DNA of 10,572 nucleotides from the NCBI GenBank assembly GCA_946007485.1, contig CAMGAM010000035.1, positions 1-10,572 on the forward strand, read 5' to 3'. A program made the position numbers and the translations under genes. A model generated the notes under the pieces. It did not search any database, was not told where the DNA came from, and worked only from the letters and a program-made list of their open reading frames with translations. This document shows positions 1-6,988 of the stretch, piece after piece. The stretch comes from an uncultured Mycoplasmatota bacterium. GTDB lineage: Bacteria > Bacillota_I > Bacilli_A > RF39 > UBA660. The stretch's first letter is position 1. Every line of letters starts with the position of its first letter.

Positions 1-62
1 TTGCGACCATTTTTACTATTTACTTGTTCTATATAAAAATCGGAATTTCCTTATAAATAAAA

Positions 63-98
63 AAGAATAAATTTCAACAAATTTTAAAATTTATTCTT
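63..98 (-). terminator. Rho-independent terminator of the DUF5305-like gene
   Basis: A perfect 12-bp inverted repeat (63-74 with 87-98, 12-nt loop) lies just after the stop codon of the minus-strand gene. Read on the minus strand, the stem is followed by a U-rich run (TTTTATTT). The stem has only one G-C pair, so it would be weak by textbook standards, but this is normal for such an AT-rich genome. It could also act weakly on plus-strand transcripts, because the sequence to its right is T-rich. Confidence 0.7.
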
Positions 99-99
99 C

Positions 100-1122
100 T
101 CATTCTTCAACTAATCGATATATCCACGCATTATCATCTTCAATAATCAAAAATATTGCTTCTCTCTTCTTATCCATTTTCTTGAAAGATATTGGCGTTT
201 CTACTTTCTTATAAACATCCATAAGCTCATCAAAACTATCTACATATATTAAATTATATTTCTTTTTATTATATAACCTATCTACTTTTACAATAATCTC
301 ACTATGCTCTTTAAGTATATGTTTTAATTCCTTATCAAATTTATTCTGCCTTCTAGATATCTCTATCATTTCCTTAATAATTAATATTAGTAATGCTAAT
401 CCAATTGAACCAGTAATTGCCCCAAGTACTAAAAATAAATAATTAACATCACTCTTTGTAGTAAATTCGTAATAACTATCTATCTTATTATTATCATTAA
501 TAACATCTATCTTAATCGTATCATAACTAAGAGGAATAATTATTTTTATTTCTCTTGAATCATCTACTTGATTATTAAGTCCACTAAAATCAACCATCAT
601 ATGAATATTAACTTTAACTAATAAATAACCAGATATATCTATATCATAATCACTCTTAAAATCATCAATTATCTTTTTATATTTTTGATAATCTATTGAT
701 ACCTTATCACTTATCTTAATCATATCTATCTTATTTTGATTAATTACTTCTACTTTATCTAAAAGTTCATTATATTCCTTAATCCATAACGGATCATCAA
801 TATCATCTTCATAAGCTATCACTGAAGAATTTACTGAATAAGAATAAAAACCACTAAGATATCTATCAAATAAAATATCATAATCAAAATTAATGACAAT
901 CTGATCTATTAAACTAGCAATATACTTTTTATTCATTCCTAAAATACTGCTATCATATATATCATTTTCACTTAAATATACTTTATATCCTAAATCACTT
1001 TTTTCTTGATAATTAACAAATGTCTTAACTAAAGTATTACATCCACTATATATAAAAAGATAAGTAAAAACAAAAGAAATAACCATAAGTATTATGTATA
1101 ATATATTTTTTTTCTTCATCAT
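100..1122 (-). CDS. DUF5305-like two-TM membrane protein of unknown function
   Basis: This encodes 340 residues. A hydrophobic segment at residues 7-25 follows a Lys-rich start, an extracytoplasmic domain of about 200 residues follows, a second TM lies at about 227-250, and a charged cytoplasmic tail of about 90 residues ends the protein. That layout and the tail pattern (RRQNKFDKELKHILKEHSE at 257-275, VDSFDELMDVYKK at 294-306, then a hydrophobic strand ending in WIYRL) fit my memory of the DUF5305 family; this is a family resemblance and gives no function. The start is one of two tandem ATG codons (1117-1119 or 1120-1122) behind a GGAAGGTAGG ribosome site. It has its own promoter and terminator, so it is probably monocistronic. 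It ends in TGA, the only gene here to do so. The DUF5305 name is moderately sure; the membrane topology is clear. Confidence 0.75.
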   Translation of the reverse strand: MMKKKNILYIILMVISFVFTYLFIYSGCNTLVKTFVNYQEKSDLGYKVYLSENDIYDSSILGMNKKYIASLIDQIVINFDYDILFDRYLSGFYSYSVNSSVIAYEDDIDDPLWIKEYNELLDKVEVINQNKIDMIKISDKVSIDYQKYKKIIDDFKSDYDIDISGYLLVKVNIHMMVDFSGLNNQVDDSREIKIIIPLSYDTIKIDVINDNNKIDSYYEFTTKSDVNYLFLVLGAITGSIGLALLILIIKEMIEISRRQNKFDKELKHILKEHSEIIVKVDRLYNKKKYNLIYVDSFDELMDVYKKVETPISFKKMDKKREAIFLIIEDDNAWIYRLVEE

Positions 1123-1144
1123 TATTACCTACCTTCCTATAATA

Positions 1145-1173
1145 ATTTTATCACATCAATTCTTTTTAGTAAA
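1145..1173 (-). promoter_or_regulatory. Promoter of the DUF5305-like gene
   Basis: On the minus strand, TTTACT (plus 1168-1173) and TAAAAT (plus 1145-1150) are separated by exactly 17 nt, a sigma-70-type arrangement. It lies immediately downstream of the terminator of the neighbouring nucleotidyltransferase gene and 22 nt from the start codon, with the AGGAAGG ribosome site (1132-1138) in between. The -35 box is only a moderate match. Confidence 0.55.
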
Positions 1174-1177
1174 GAAA

Positions 1178-1213
1178 ATAAGTGTAATAAATATTTCTAC
1201 CTATTACACTTAT
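1178..1213 (-). terminator. Rho-independent terminator of the nucleotidyltransferase gene
   Basis: A perfect 12-bp inverted repeat (1178-1189 with 1202-1213, 12-nt loop) begins four bases after the TAG stop of the minus-strand gene. On the minus strand it is followed by TTTCTTTACT. It separates this gene from the DUF5305-like gene, whose promoter follows directly. Confidence 0.8.
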
Positions 1214-1217
1214 ATCT

Positions 1218-2123
1218 CTATTTCCATAATCCTTCTGGATACTCTCCATTTAAAACAAGCTTTCTAATTTCATTAACTACTTTATCTTTATCCTCTCGAT
1301 AAGTAATTCCTTGCCATACTGCATCTGTCTTTAATACTCTAACTCTAGCCATACATTTATCAATTTCTTCAAAAACTAACGTTGGTATTAAATATTCACA
1401 CTTATCCATATTATCCTTATGTTCATCTAAAAATGATGGAAATCTTTCTTCTAAATAATCAAAAATTCTTGGAGTAAAACCAAACATATTCATCGATACT
1501 GTATCATCTTCTGATACTATAAAATCTTCTCCTCCTTCAAGTGGTGATGCTACAAGTTTTCCATCTACTCTATCGATACTACTTTCAATTAATTCAGTCA
1601 AATATCCATCTTCTACTTGGCATACTCCTCTTTTTACTGCCCCATTATCTGTCAAAGTATTCTTAACTTTATATCCAGCCATTGCATATTCAGATACTTC
1701 ATCATTATCATTATTATTACGAAGAAATTCTCCAATTACTCTAAAAGCATCTCTTCCATAAAAATCATCTGAATTTATAATTGCAAAGTTCTCATCAACA
1801 ACATCTTTACAACATAATATTGCATGGCCTGTTCCCCAAGGTTTAACCCTTCCTTCTGGTACTGTATATCCACTAGGTAATTTATCTAACTCTTGAAAAA
1901 CATATTCAACTTCAATATATTTTTCTACTCTTTTACCGACAGTTTCTCTAAAAATATCATAATTCTCTTTTTTAATAATAAAGACAACCTTCGTAAATCC
2001 TTCCTTAATTGCATCATAAATAGAATAATCGATAATAAAATTACCATATTCATCAATTGGTTCTATTTGTTTTAAACCACCAAATCTGCTACCCATTCCG
2101 GCAGCCATTATAACTAACGTCAT
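1218..2123 (-). CDS. NTP_transferase-family nucleotidyltransferase (sugar-nucleotide type)
   Basis: This is a 301-residue soluble enzyme with the nucleotidyltransferase (GT-A/Rossmann-like) fold of sugar-1-phosphate nucleotidyltransferases, which join NTP and a phosphorylated sugar or alcohol to give an activated NDP precursor plus pyrophosphate. The nucleotide-binding loop AAGMGSRFGGLKQ is at residues 7-19, PWGTGHA at 95-101, the metal-binding INSDDFYG at 116-123, and a DNGAVKRG segment at 159-166. The C-terminal WQGITYREDK (270-279) is typical of an uncharacterised Bacillota group annotated simply as nucleotidyltransferase. The substrate cannot be read from the sequence. The start at 2123 is chosen because AAAGGAGG (2128-2135) sits five bases before it. 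A longer reading frame to 2174 would begin inside the promoter and add 17 unconserved residues. It is transcribed alone, divergent from ddl. A wall, capsule or lipid-head-group role is inference from that neighbour only. Confidence 0.88.
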   Translation of the reverse strand: MTLVIMAAGMGSRFGGLKQIEPIDEYGNFIIDYSIYDAIKEGFTKVVFIIKKENYDIFRETVGKRVEKYIEVEYVFQELDKLPSGYTVPEGRVKPWGTGHAILCCKDVVDENFAIINSDDFYGRDAFRVIGEFLRNNNDNDEVSEYAMAGYKVKNTLTDNGAVKRGVCQVEDGYLTELIESSIDRVDGKLVASPLEGGEDFIVSEDDTVSMNMFGFTPRIFDYLEERFPSFLDEHKDNMDKCEYLIPTLVFEEIDKCMARVRVLKTDAVWQGITYREDKDKVVNEIRKLVLNGEYPEGLWK

Positions 2124-2145
2124 AAATCCTCCTTTATTTACATTT

Positions 2146-2174
2146 AATATATCATATTTTACATAATTTGACAA
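2146..2174 (-). promoter_or_regulatory. Strong extended -10 promoter of the nucleotidyltransferase gene
   Basis: On the minus strand, TTGTCA (plus 2169-2174), a 17-nt spacer and TATATT (plus 2146-2151) preceded by TGA form a near-consensus extended -10 promoter. The predicted transcript start is around 2139, leaving a leader of only about 16 nt, nearly all of it ribosome site. The -35 box overlaps a plus-strand TTGACA (2168-2173), but that one has no well-spaced -10 toward ddl. Confidence 0.8.
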
Positions 2175-2215
2175 TATACTAAATTATAACAACTCTATAT
2201 TTTAAAGGAGAATAA

Positions 2216-3184
2216 ATGAAAAAAATTTTAATTTTATTCGGAGGTAACTCCCATGAACATGTTATCTCATGTAAATCAGCTAAGACTATTCTTACCCATA
2301 TTGACAAATCCTTATACAATATAACTGCCGTTGGAATAGATCATCAAAATAATTGGTATCTATATCTTGATGATATTAATCTAATTGATGAATCTTGGCA
2401 AAACAGAAACATCGAAAAAATTACCAATATCATTGAATTTCTAAAACAATTTGATAAAGTCTTCCCTGTCATTCATGGTAATCCTGAAGAAAATGGTAAT
2501 ATTCAAGGTATGTTTAACTTATTTGATATTGAATATATTGGTACCGACTTATTAGGTTCTATCATCAGTTATGATAAAGAATTAACAAAAATAATTTGTA
2601 ATCATCACAAAATTCCCCAAGTTCCTTATATTACCATCACTGAAAATAAAAAAATTAAAAATATTCCTTTTCCCTATCCCGTAATCATTAAACCTGCTAA
2701 ATGTGGATCATCAATCGGTATTAATATTGCCAATAATGTTAAAGAATTAAATGAATATGTTAATTTAGCTTTCAAATATGATAACAAAGTCATTATTGAA
2801 AAATACATCAAAGCAAGAGAGTTAGAATGTGCTATCTTACAAACTAATAAAATTATCTCATCCCCTATCGGAGAAATAAGATCATCAAATACTTTCTATG
2901 ACTATGAAGCAAAATATTTAAAAGATAGCTCTCTTATTATTCCTGCTAACATCAGTAAAGAACTAGCCAAAGAAATTACAGAACTATCTAAAAAAATATT
3001 TAATATTTTATCGCTATCTACTTTAGCTAGAATTGATTTCTTATATGATTATAATGAAGAAAAATTATATTTTAATGAAGTAAACACTATACCTGGATTT
3101 ACTGATATTTCTATGTATCCCCTACTATTTAAAGAAGTTGGAATTAATATCAAAAATTTAATCACCAAAATAATTGAAAAATAA
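2216..3184 (+). CDS. ddl: D-alanine--D-alanine ligase
   Basis: This ATP-grasp enzyme joins two D-alanines with ATP to make the D-Ala-D-Ala end of the peptidoglycan stem peptide, in the cytoplasm. It has 322 residues, within the usual 300-370. The N-terminal FGGNSHEHVIS (8-18) carries E14, the counterpart of the first-D-Ala ligand. FPVIHGNPEENGNIQG (83-98) is the HG..GEDG..QG motif with Asp changed to Asn. IIKPAKCGSSIG (157-168) holds the ATP lysine and serine loop. YDYEAKY (228-234) ends in the Tyr that marks D-Ala-D-Ala rather than D-Ala-D-Lac specificity. ARIDF (271-275) and NEVNTIPGFT (287-296) supply metal ligands and the acyl-phosphate site. The start follows AAAGGAG with a five-base gap. 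It is the only plus-strand gene, divergent from the nucleotidyltransferase and convergent with the Ca2+ ATPase. Its presence implies a peptidoglycan wall. I could not assign a clean promoter. Confidence 0.95.
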   Translation: MKKILILFGGNSHEHVISCKSAKTILTHIDKSLYNITAVGIDHQNNWYLYLDDINLIDESWQNRNIEKITNIIEFLKQFDKVFPVIHGNPEENGNIQGMFNLFDIEYIGTDLLGSIISYDKELTKIICNHHKIPQVPYITITENKKIKNIPFPYPVIIKPAKCGSSIGINIANNVKELNEYVNLAFKYDNKVIIEKYIKARELECAILQTNKIISSPIGEIRSSNTFYDYEAKYLKDSSLIIPANISKELAKEITELSKKIFNILSLSTLARIDFLYDYNEEKLYFNEVNTIPGFTDISMYPLLFKEVGINIKNLITKIIEK

Positions 3185-3206
3185 AAATCCCGTTAACGAG
3201 ATTTTT
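3183..3206. terminator. Bidirectional terminator between ddl and the Ca2+ ATPase gene
   Basis: A 10-bp stem (3183-3192 with 3197-3206) with one C-A mismatch and a TTAA loop sits between two convergent genes. On the plus strand it runs into TTTTTTCTT just after the ddl stop. On the minus strand it ends in GGGATTTTTATTTTT just after the ATPase stop. One hairpin therefore serves both transcripts. Confidence 0.9.
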
Positions 3207-3208
3207 TC

Positions 3209-5788
3209 TTATACCCCTAAAGGTTTATTCATCTTCTTAAGAATTAACTTTCTAATAAAATCAATTGGTATTACTAATAAACTAATCATAAACATAATCA
3301 TAAATTCTGATAAAGTTAATCCACTTGTCCTAAATAATTCTCCACCATTATATATCAAATATATCTGCATACATATAACAAAAGAAATTACCCCAACAAA
3401 TACTTTATTCTTAAATATATTAGAAAGTATATTAAGTCTATGAGTTCTAGCTGAAAAACTATTTAAAATACTTATAAAAATAATTAAGCCAAAGAAAGCT
3501 GTCAATAAATCATCATTAAAAATACTATTTGTTATCTTACTTTTTAAGAAAAAGATACATATTATTGCTGATGATAATCCCGTTGTCAAAATCTGATTAA
3601 ACATATATTTATTAATAATATTCTCATCTTTTTTCTTTGGAAGTTCACACATGTATTCAGGTAATGCTGGTTCATAAGAAAAAGCAAATCCAGATAAAGT
3701 ATCCATAATCATATTTATCCATAACATTTGAATTACTGTAATAGGCACTGGTATTCCAATAAATGGTCCTATTATTGATACCAATAAACTACATAGATTA
3801 ATTGTTAACTGACATATAATAAATTTTCTAATACTTTTAAATATTGTTCTTCCATATAAAATAGCATTTGATATTGAATAAAAATTATTATCAAGTATAA
3901 CAATATCTGATGCTTCTTTTGCTACCTCAGTCCCACTTCCCATCGCAAATCCAACATCAGCTTTCTTAAGTGCTATCGCATCATTTACCCCATCACCAGT
4001 CATTCCAACCACTAAATCCATACTCTTAGCAATATTAACTAGTCTACTTTTATCCTGAGGCATTGCTCTAGCTATTACCTTAATCCTAGAAAATATCCCT
4101 CTTATCTCTTCATCACTCATCTTGCTAAACATATCACTAGTAATTACCATATCATTATCATTTTCAATAAGTCCAATATCTTTTGCTACCGATAATGCTG
4201 TTTCTTTATTATCACCAGTAATCATTACTGTCTGAATCCCTGCTTGTTTTACTAAAGAAACTCCCTCTTTAACATTCTCTCTAACTTCATCCTTAAGAAT
4301 AACTATTCCTAATAAAGTCATATTACTAAGAGTTTCCCTATCTTCACTTATTGCTATTGCCAATATTCTCATCATATTTAAAGACATACCCCTTATCTTA
4401 TTTTCTATAAAAGACATATCTCTAATAGCCTTCTTCTCCCCATCTTTTGTATAATAACTATTACACATCTTTCTAACTACTTCATAAGCTCCTTTTACTA
4501 AATTATAAGTATGATTATTATAATTTATCTTCGTATACATATATTTCTTTCTCGAATCAAATACTTCCTGTTTAATAATCTTACAATCTATTCTTTTATT
4601 TCCTACATAACTAAGTAATGCCCTATCAGTAATATTTCCCCCAATTATCTTATTATTTACTTTATCATATGTACTCTCATTATTTATAATTAAAGACATA
4701 TCAAACATTTCCTTATACTTACCCTTTATATTTAAATAATTTATCTCATTTCCTAAACTATCCATAACTCCAACAACAGATAATTTTCCTTTCGTAAGTG
4801 TCCCAGTTTTATCAGTAAATAATACATTAATATTACCTGCCGTCTCTATTCCAATTAACTTTCTCACTAATACATTATCCTTAAGCATTCTCTTCATATT
4901 AGAACTAAGAACTAGTGTAATCATCATTGGTAATCCTTCAGGAACTGACACTACTATAATTGTTACACATAGCGTTAAAGCATCTAATATATATCCAAAC
5001 ATCATTCTTCCATTACTAAGCGTTTCAACTATTAAATTCATATCAAAATTATTACTAATAACTATCATATATATTAAATATGAAGAAGCAACCATCAAAG
5101 AACATACATATCCAATTCTACTAATACCTTGAGCTAATTTTGTCAATCTAAGTCTAAGTGGCGACATAGAATTATCATCTTGAAGTTCTAAAGCCATCTG
5201 TCCATAAAAAGTTTTATCTCCTACTGCCCTAACTAACATCAAAGCATTTCCTGAATATACAACAGTTCCCATATATAAATTAGCTTTATCCCCATATGCT
5301 TCTTTATATACTTCTTTAGCCTCCCCATTAATCATCGATTCATCAACTGATATTCTCCCAGATATAATAAGTCCATCCGCTGGAATTCTATCTCCTGTCG
5401 ATAAAACAATAATATCATTAACTACTACTTCAGTAAGAGGAATACTGCTAATTTCGCCATTTCTCTTAACCCTGACATTTATTAAATTTGCTTCTTCCGT
5501 AAGCTTATTAAAAGCTCTCATCGATCCATATTCACTAATCGATGAAATTAAAGAAGCCACTAATATAGCTAATACTATACCTACTGTTTCATACCAATCA
5601 AAATCTCTAATTAAAAATATTGTCTTTATCCCCAAAGCAATCAACAATATCTTAATAATTGGATCAGAAAAAGTCTCAAGAAGTAATTTAAAAAAAGTAT
5701 CTTGCTTCTTTTTAGTAAATATATTCTTACCATATTTCTCTCTATTAATAAGTACTTCTTCATTACTAAGACCATTATTATTTATCAT
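3209..5788 (-). CDS. PMCA-type calcium-translocating P-type ATPase
   Basis: This 859-residue integral membrane pump hydrolyses ATP to export Ca2+. It has a Cation_ATPase N-domain (about 5-60), an actuator domain with DESMINGEA (149-157), and a phosphorylation motif DKTGTLT with D326. The nucleotide domain includes KGA (432-434), and the hinge motifs TGDN (524-527) and TGDGVND (597-603) follow. About ten TM segments lie near 43-60, 70-88, 226-246, 268-290, 655-677, 682-702, 728-748, 760-778, 795-813 and 826-848. M4 carries VPEGL with E284, and M6 carries N692 and D696 (LWINMIMDT), which form the site II calcium set. M5 has N664 in LTINLCSLL but lacks the SERCA site I glutamate. This matches PMCA-like pumps that move one Ca2+ per cycle. 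The actuator motif reads NGE rather than TGE. The start follows GGGAGG with a five-base gap. It lies 65 nt after the upstream gene with no clear promoter or terminator between. Mn2+ as a substrate is not excluded. Confidence 0.93.
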   Translation of the reverse strand: MINNNGLSNEEVLINREKYGKNIFTKKKQDTFFKLLLETFSDPIIKILLIALGIKTIFLIRDFDWYETVGIVLAILVASLISSISEYGSMRAFNKLTEEANLINVRVKRNGEISSIPLTEVVVNDIIVLSTGDRIPADGLIISGRISVDESMINGEAKEVYKEAYGDKANLYMGTVVYSGNALMLVRAVGDKTFYGQMALELQDDNSMSPLRLRLTKLAQGISRIGYVCSLMVASSYLIYMIVISNNFDMNLIVETLSNGRMMFGYILDALTLCVTIIVVSVPEGLPMMITLVLSSNMKRMLKDNVLVRKLIGIETAGNINVLFTDKTGTLTKGKLSVVGVMDSLGNEINYLNIKGKYKEMFDMSLIINNESTYDKVNNKIIGGNITDRALLSYVGNKRIDCKIIKQEVFDSRKKYMYTKINYNNHTYNLVKGAYEVVRKMCNSYYTKDGEKKAIRDMSFIENKIRGMSLNMMRILAIAISEDRETLSNMTLLGIVILKDEVRENVKEGVSLVKQAGIQTVMITGDNKETALSVAKDIGLIENDNDMVITSDMFSKMSDEEIRGIFSRIKVIARAMPQDKSRLVNIAKSMDLVVGMTGDGVNDAIALKKADVGFAMGSGTEVAKEASDIVILDNNFYSISNAILYGRTIFKSIRKFIICQLTINLCSLLVSIIGPFIGIPVPITVIQMLWINMIMDTLSGFAFSYEPALPEYMCELPKKKDENIINKYMFNQILTTGLSSAIICIFFLKSKITNSIFNDDLLTAFFGLIIFISILNSFSARTHRLNILSNIFKNKVFVGVISFVICMQIYLIYNGGELFRTSGLTLSEFMIMFMISLLVIPIDFIRKLILKKMNKPLGV

Positions 5789-5853
5789 ATTACCTCCCTA
5801 ATAAAAAGTATTATCATAAATAATAAAAAGAACTATATCTAATAGACATAATT

Positions 5854-6450
5854 CTATCTCTTATTCTTTATTTCTTCTTGTCTTTCATTATAAAGATTTC
5901 TTATCTTATCATCAATAACTTTAATTCTAGTATCAACTAAATCTTTAAGTTCTATTATTCTTTCAAATCTAAATAATTCTCTATCAATACCTAATAATAA
6001 AGCATATTTCTTCTCAAGTTCTAACAACAATTTATTAAATATACCTTTATGCTTATTATTAAAGTTATTAATCATTACTACTATCTCTTCATATATTGGA
6101 TTAATACTATCTACATCTATATCGTCAAAGGTAAATAATATTTTAGAAAATTCATAACTATCTAAATTATCCATATTTCTAAAAAACACTTCCATATACT
6201 TATTAATCTTTTCGTTTCTCTTATCTTTATCAGAAATATTATCTAAATGAAAATTATAAAAATCATTATAACTAATCTTTACTCCACACTTCTTATAAAA
6301 ATTAATTACTTCTAATAACCATTTATTCATCTTATCTATTTCTAATATATCATCCTTATCTCTAAATACAACTACTATATTATCTAACTGATTTTTTAAT
6401 TCAGAATAACAATTCCTCATATTTACTATCTTAAAAATATCATATTCCAT
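5854..6450 (-). CDS. Hypothetical cytoplasmic helical protein
   Basis: This encodes 198 residues that I do not recognise. There is no signal peptide or TM segment. It is highly charged and likely almost all alpha-helical, with a long C-terminal helix (about 160-198, IIELKDLVDTRIKVIDDKI at 165-183) that could be a coiled coil. The only cysteines are C14 and C55, and no enzymatic motif is visible. The start follows GGTGGTGG, which lies in the 15-base gap after the stop of the upstream membrane-anchored gene, so the two are almost certainly cotranscribed and possibly translationally coupled. Downstream, after 65 nt, is the Ca2+ ATPase. A structural or partner role for the upstream anchored protein is a guess from adjacency only. 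Confidence 0.75.
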   Translation of the reverse strand: MEYDIFKIVNMRNCYSELKNQLDNIVVVFRDKDDILEIDKMNKWLLEVINFYKKCGVKISYNDFYNFHLDNISDKDKRNEKINKYMEVFFRNMDNLDSYEFSKILFTFDDIDVDSINPIYEEIVVMINNFNNKHKGIFNKLLLELEKKYALLLGIDRELFRFERIIELKDLVDTRIKVIDDKIRNLYNERQEEIKNKR

Positions 6451-6465
6451 ATATCCACCACCATA

Positions 6466-6918
6466 TTATACTACTGCTTTAAAATAGTAAGAAACTTTAT
6501 TATTATTATATCTAGAAAGTATAAGCACTTCATTTTCATATGAAACTTCAAAAGTTCCATAGAAACCAATATATGTTCCCTCACTTATTTTTATAGTATT
6601 ATCATCACTATAACTAAAAGATAAGTCTTCACAATATTTTAATCCATCATCAACTGATAACATACAAATTTTAACATTCCCTTCACTAAATTTTAATTCC
6701 ACATCGCCTGAATTTGTTTCATTAAAAATTTCATCATCTATTACAAACTCATACCTAAATGATTGCCAAGTGGAATTGTTTTTTCCACTTAAAATTTCAT
6801 CAAGTATATTTCCTGAATCATTCTCATTTTCTTTATAATCAGTAAACTTTAAATATATAACAATTCCTAGTAACAAAACTAAAAACACTAAAATTATTAT
6901 CAATATTTTCTTTTTCAT
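6466..6918 (-). CDS. Hypothetical membrane-anchored small extracytoplasmic protein
   Basis: This encodes 150 residues: a Lys-rich start, one hydrophobic segment at about 4-23 (signal anchor or uncleaved signal; no lipobox cysteine follows), a polar linker, and a compact domain from about 50 to 150 rich in alternating hydrophobic residues and likely beta. C85 and C96 are its only cysteines, both outside the membrane, so they could form a disulfide. I do not recognise the family. The ribosome site GAGGTG lies close before the ATG. The gene follows the prepilin-type gene by 70 nt with no convincing terminator. A weak promoter-like pair on the minus strand (TTTAAA at 6981-6986 and TATAAA at 6958-6963, 17-nt spacing) may or may not be used. 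It is tightly linked to the downstream helical protein gene. Confidence 0.75.
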   Translation of the reverse strand: MKKKILIIILVFLVLLLGIVIYLKFTDYKENENDSGNILDEILSGKNNSTWQSFRYEFVIDDEIFNETNSGDVELKFSEGNVKICMLSVDDGLKYCEDLSFSYSDDNTIKISEGTYIGFYGTFEVSYENEVLILSRYNNNKVSYYFKAVV

Positions 6919-6988
6919 CTTTCACCTCAATAATAATATCATTATTACAAATCAAAATTTATAAGTTTTACTAATTAACATTTAAATT

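Noticed and set aside
1..70. Short open stretches at the left edge, such as a minus-strand reading with NSDFYIEQVNSKNGR and a plus-strand reading ending at TAA 68-70.
   Set aside because: The minus reading has no usable start codon or ribosome site before the edge. The plus reading is too short and ends in the terminator stem. A minus ATG at 8-10 has no ribosome site. Sequence to the left is needed to decide.
1893..2075. 60-codon plus-strand ORF inside the nucleotidyltransferase gene.
   Set aside because: It is antisense to conserved catalytic sequence, is rich in Phe/Ile/Asn from AT bias, and has no ribosome site or family match.
2124..2174. Longer N-terminus for the nucleotidyltransferase starting at 2174.
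   Set aside because: The added 17 residues overlap the -10 box and ribosome site, and the family fold begins at MTLVIMAAG.
2216..3184. Vancomycin-resistance type (D-Ala-D-Lac or D-Ala-D-Ser) ligase instead of housekeeping Ddl.
   Set aside because: The omega-loop reads YDYEAKY with the Tyr typical of D-Ala-D-Ala enzymes, and no vanH, vanX or vanT-like gene is adjacent.
3174..3443. 89-codon plus-strand ORF crossing the ddl stop.
   Set aside because: It runs through the bidirectional terminator and lies antisense to the ATPase C-terminal membrane domain, whose hydrophobic codons explain its apparent composition.
6951..6988. Inverted repeat AAAATTTA/TAAATTTT after the prepilin-type gene as a terminator.
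   Set aside because: It is an all-A/T 8-bp stem with a loop of about 21 nt and no following U-run, expected by chance in this base composition.
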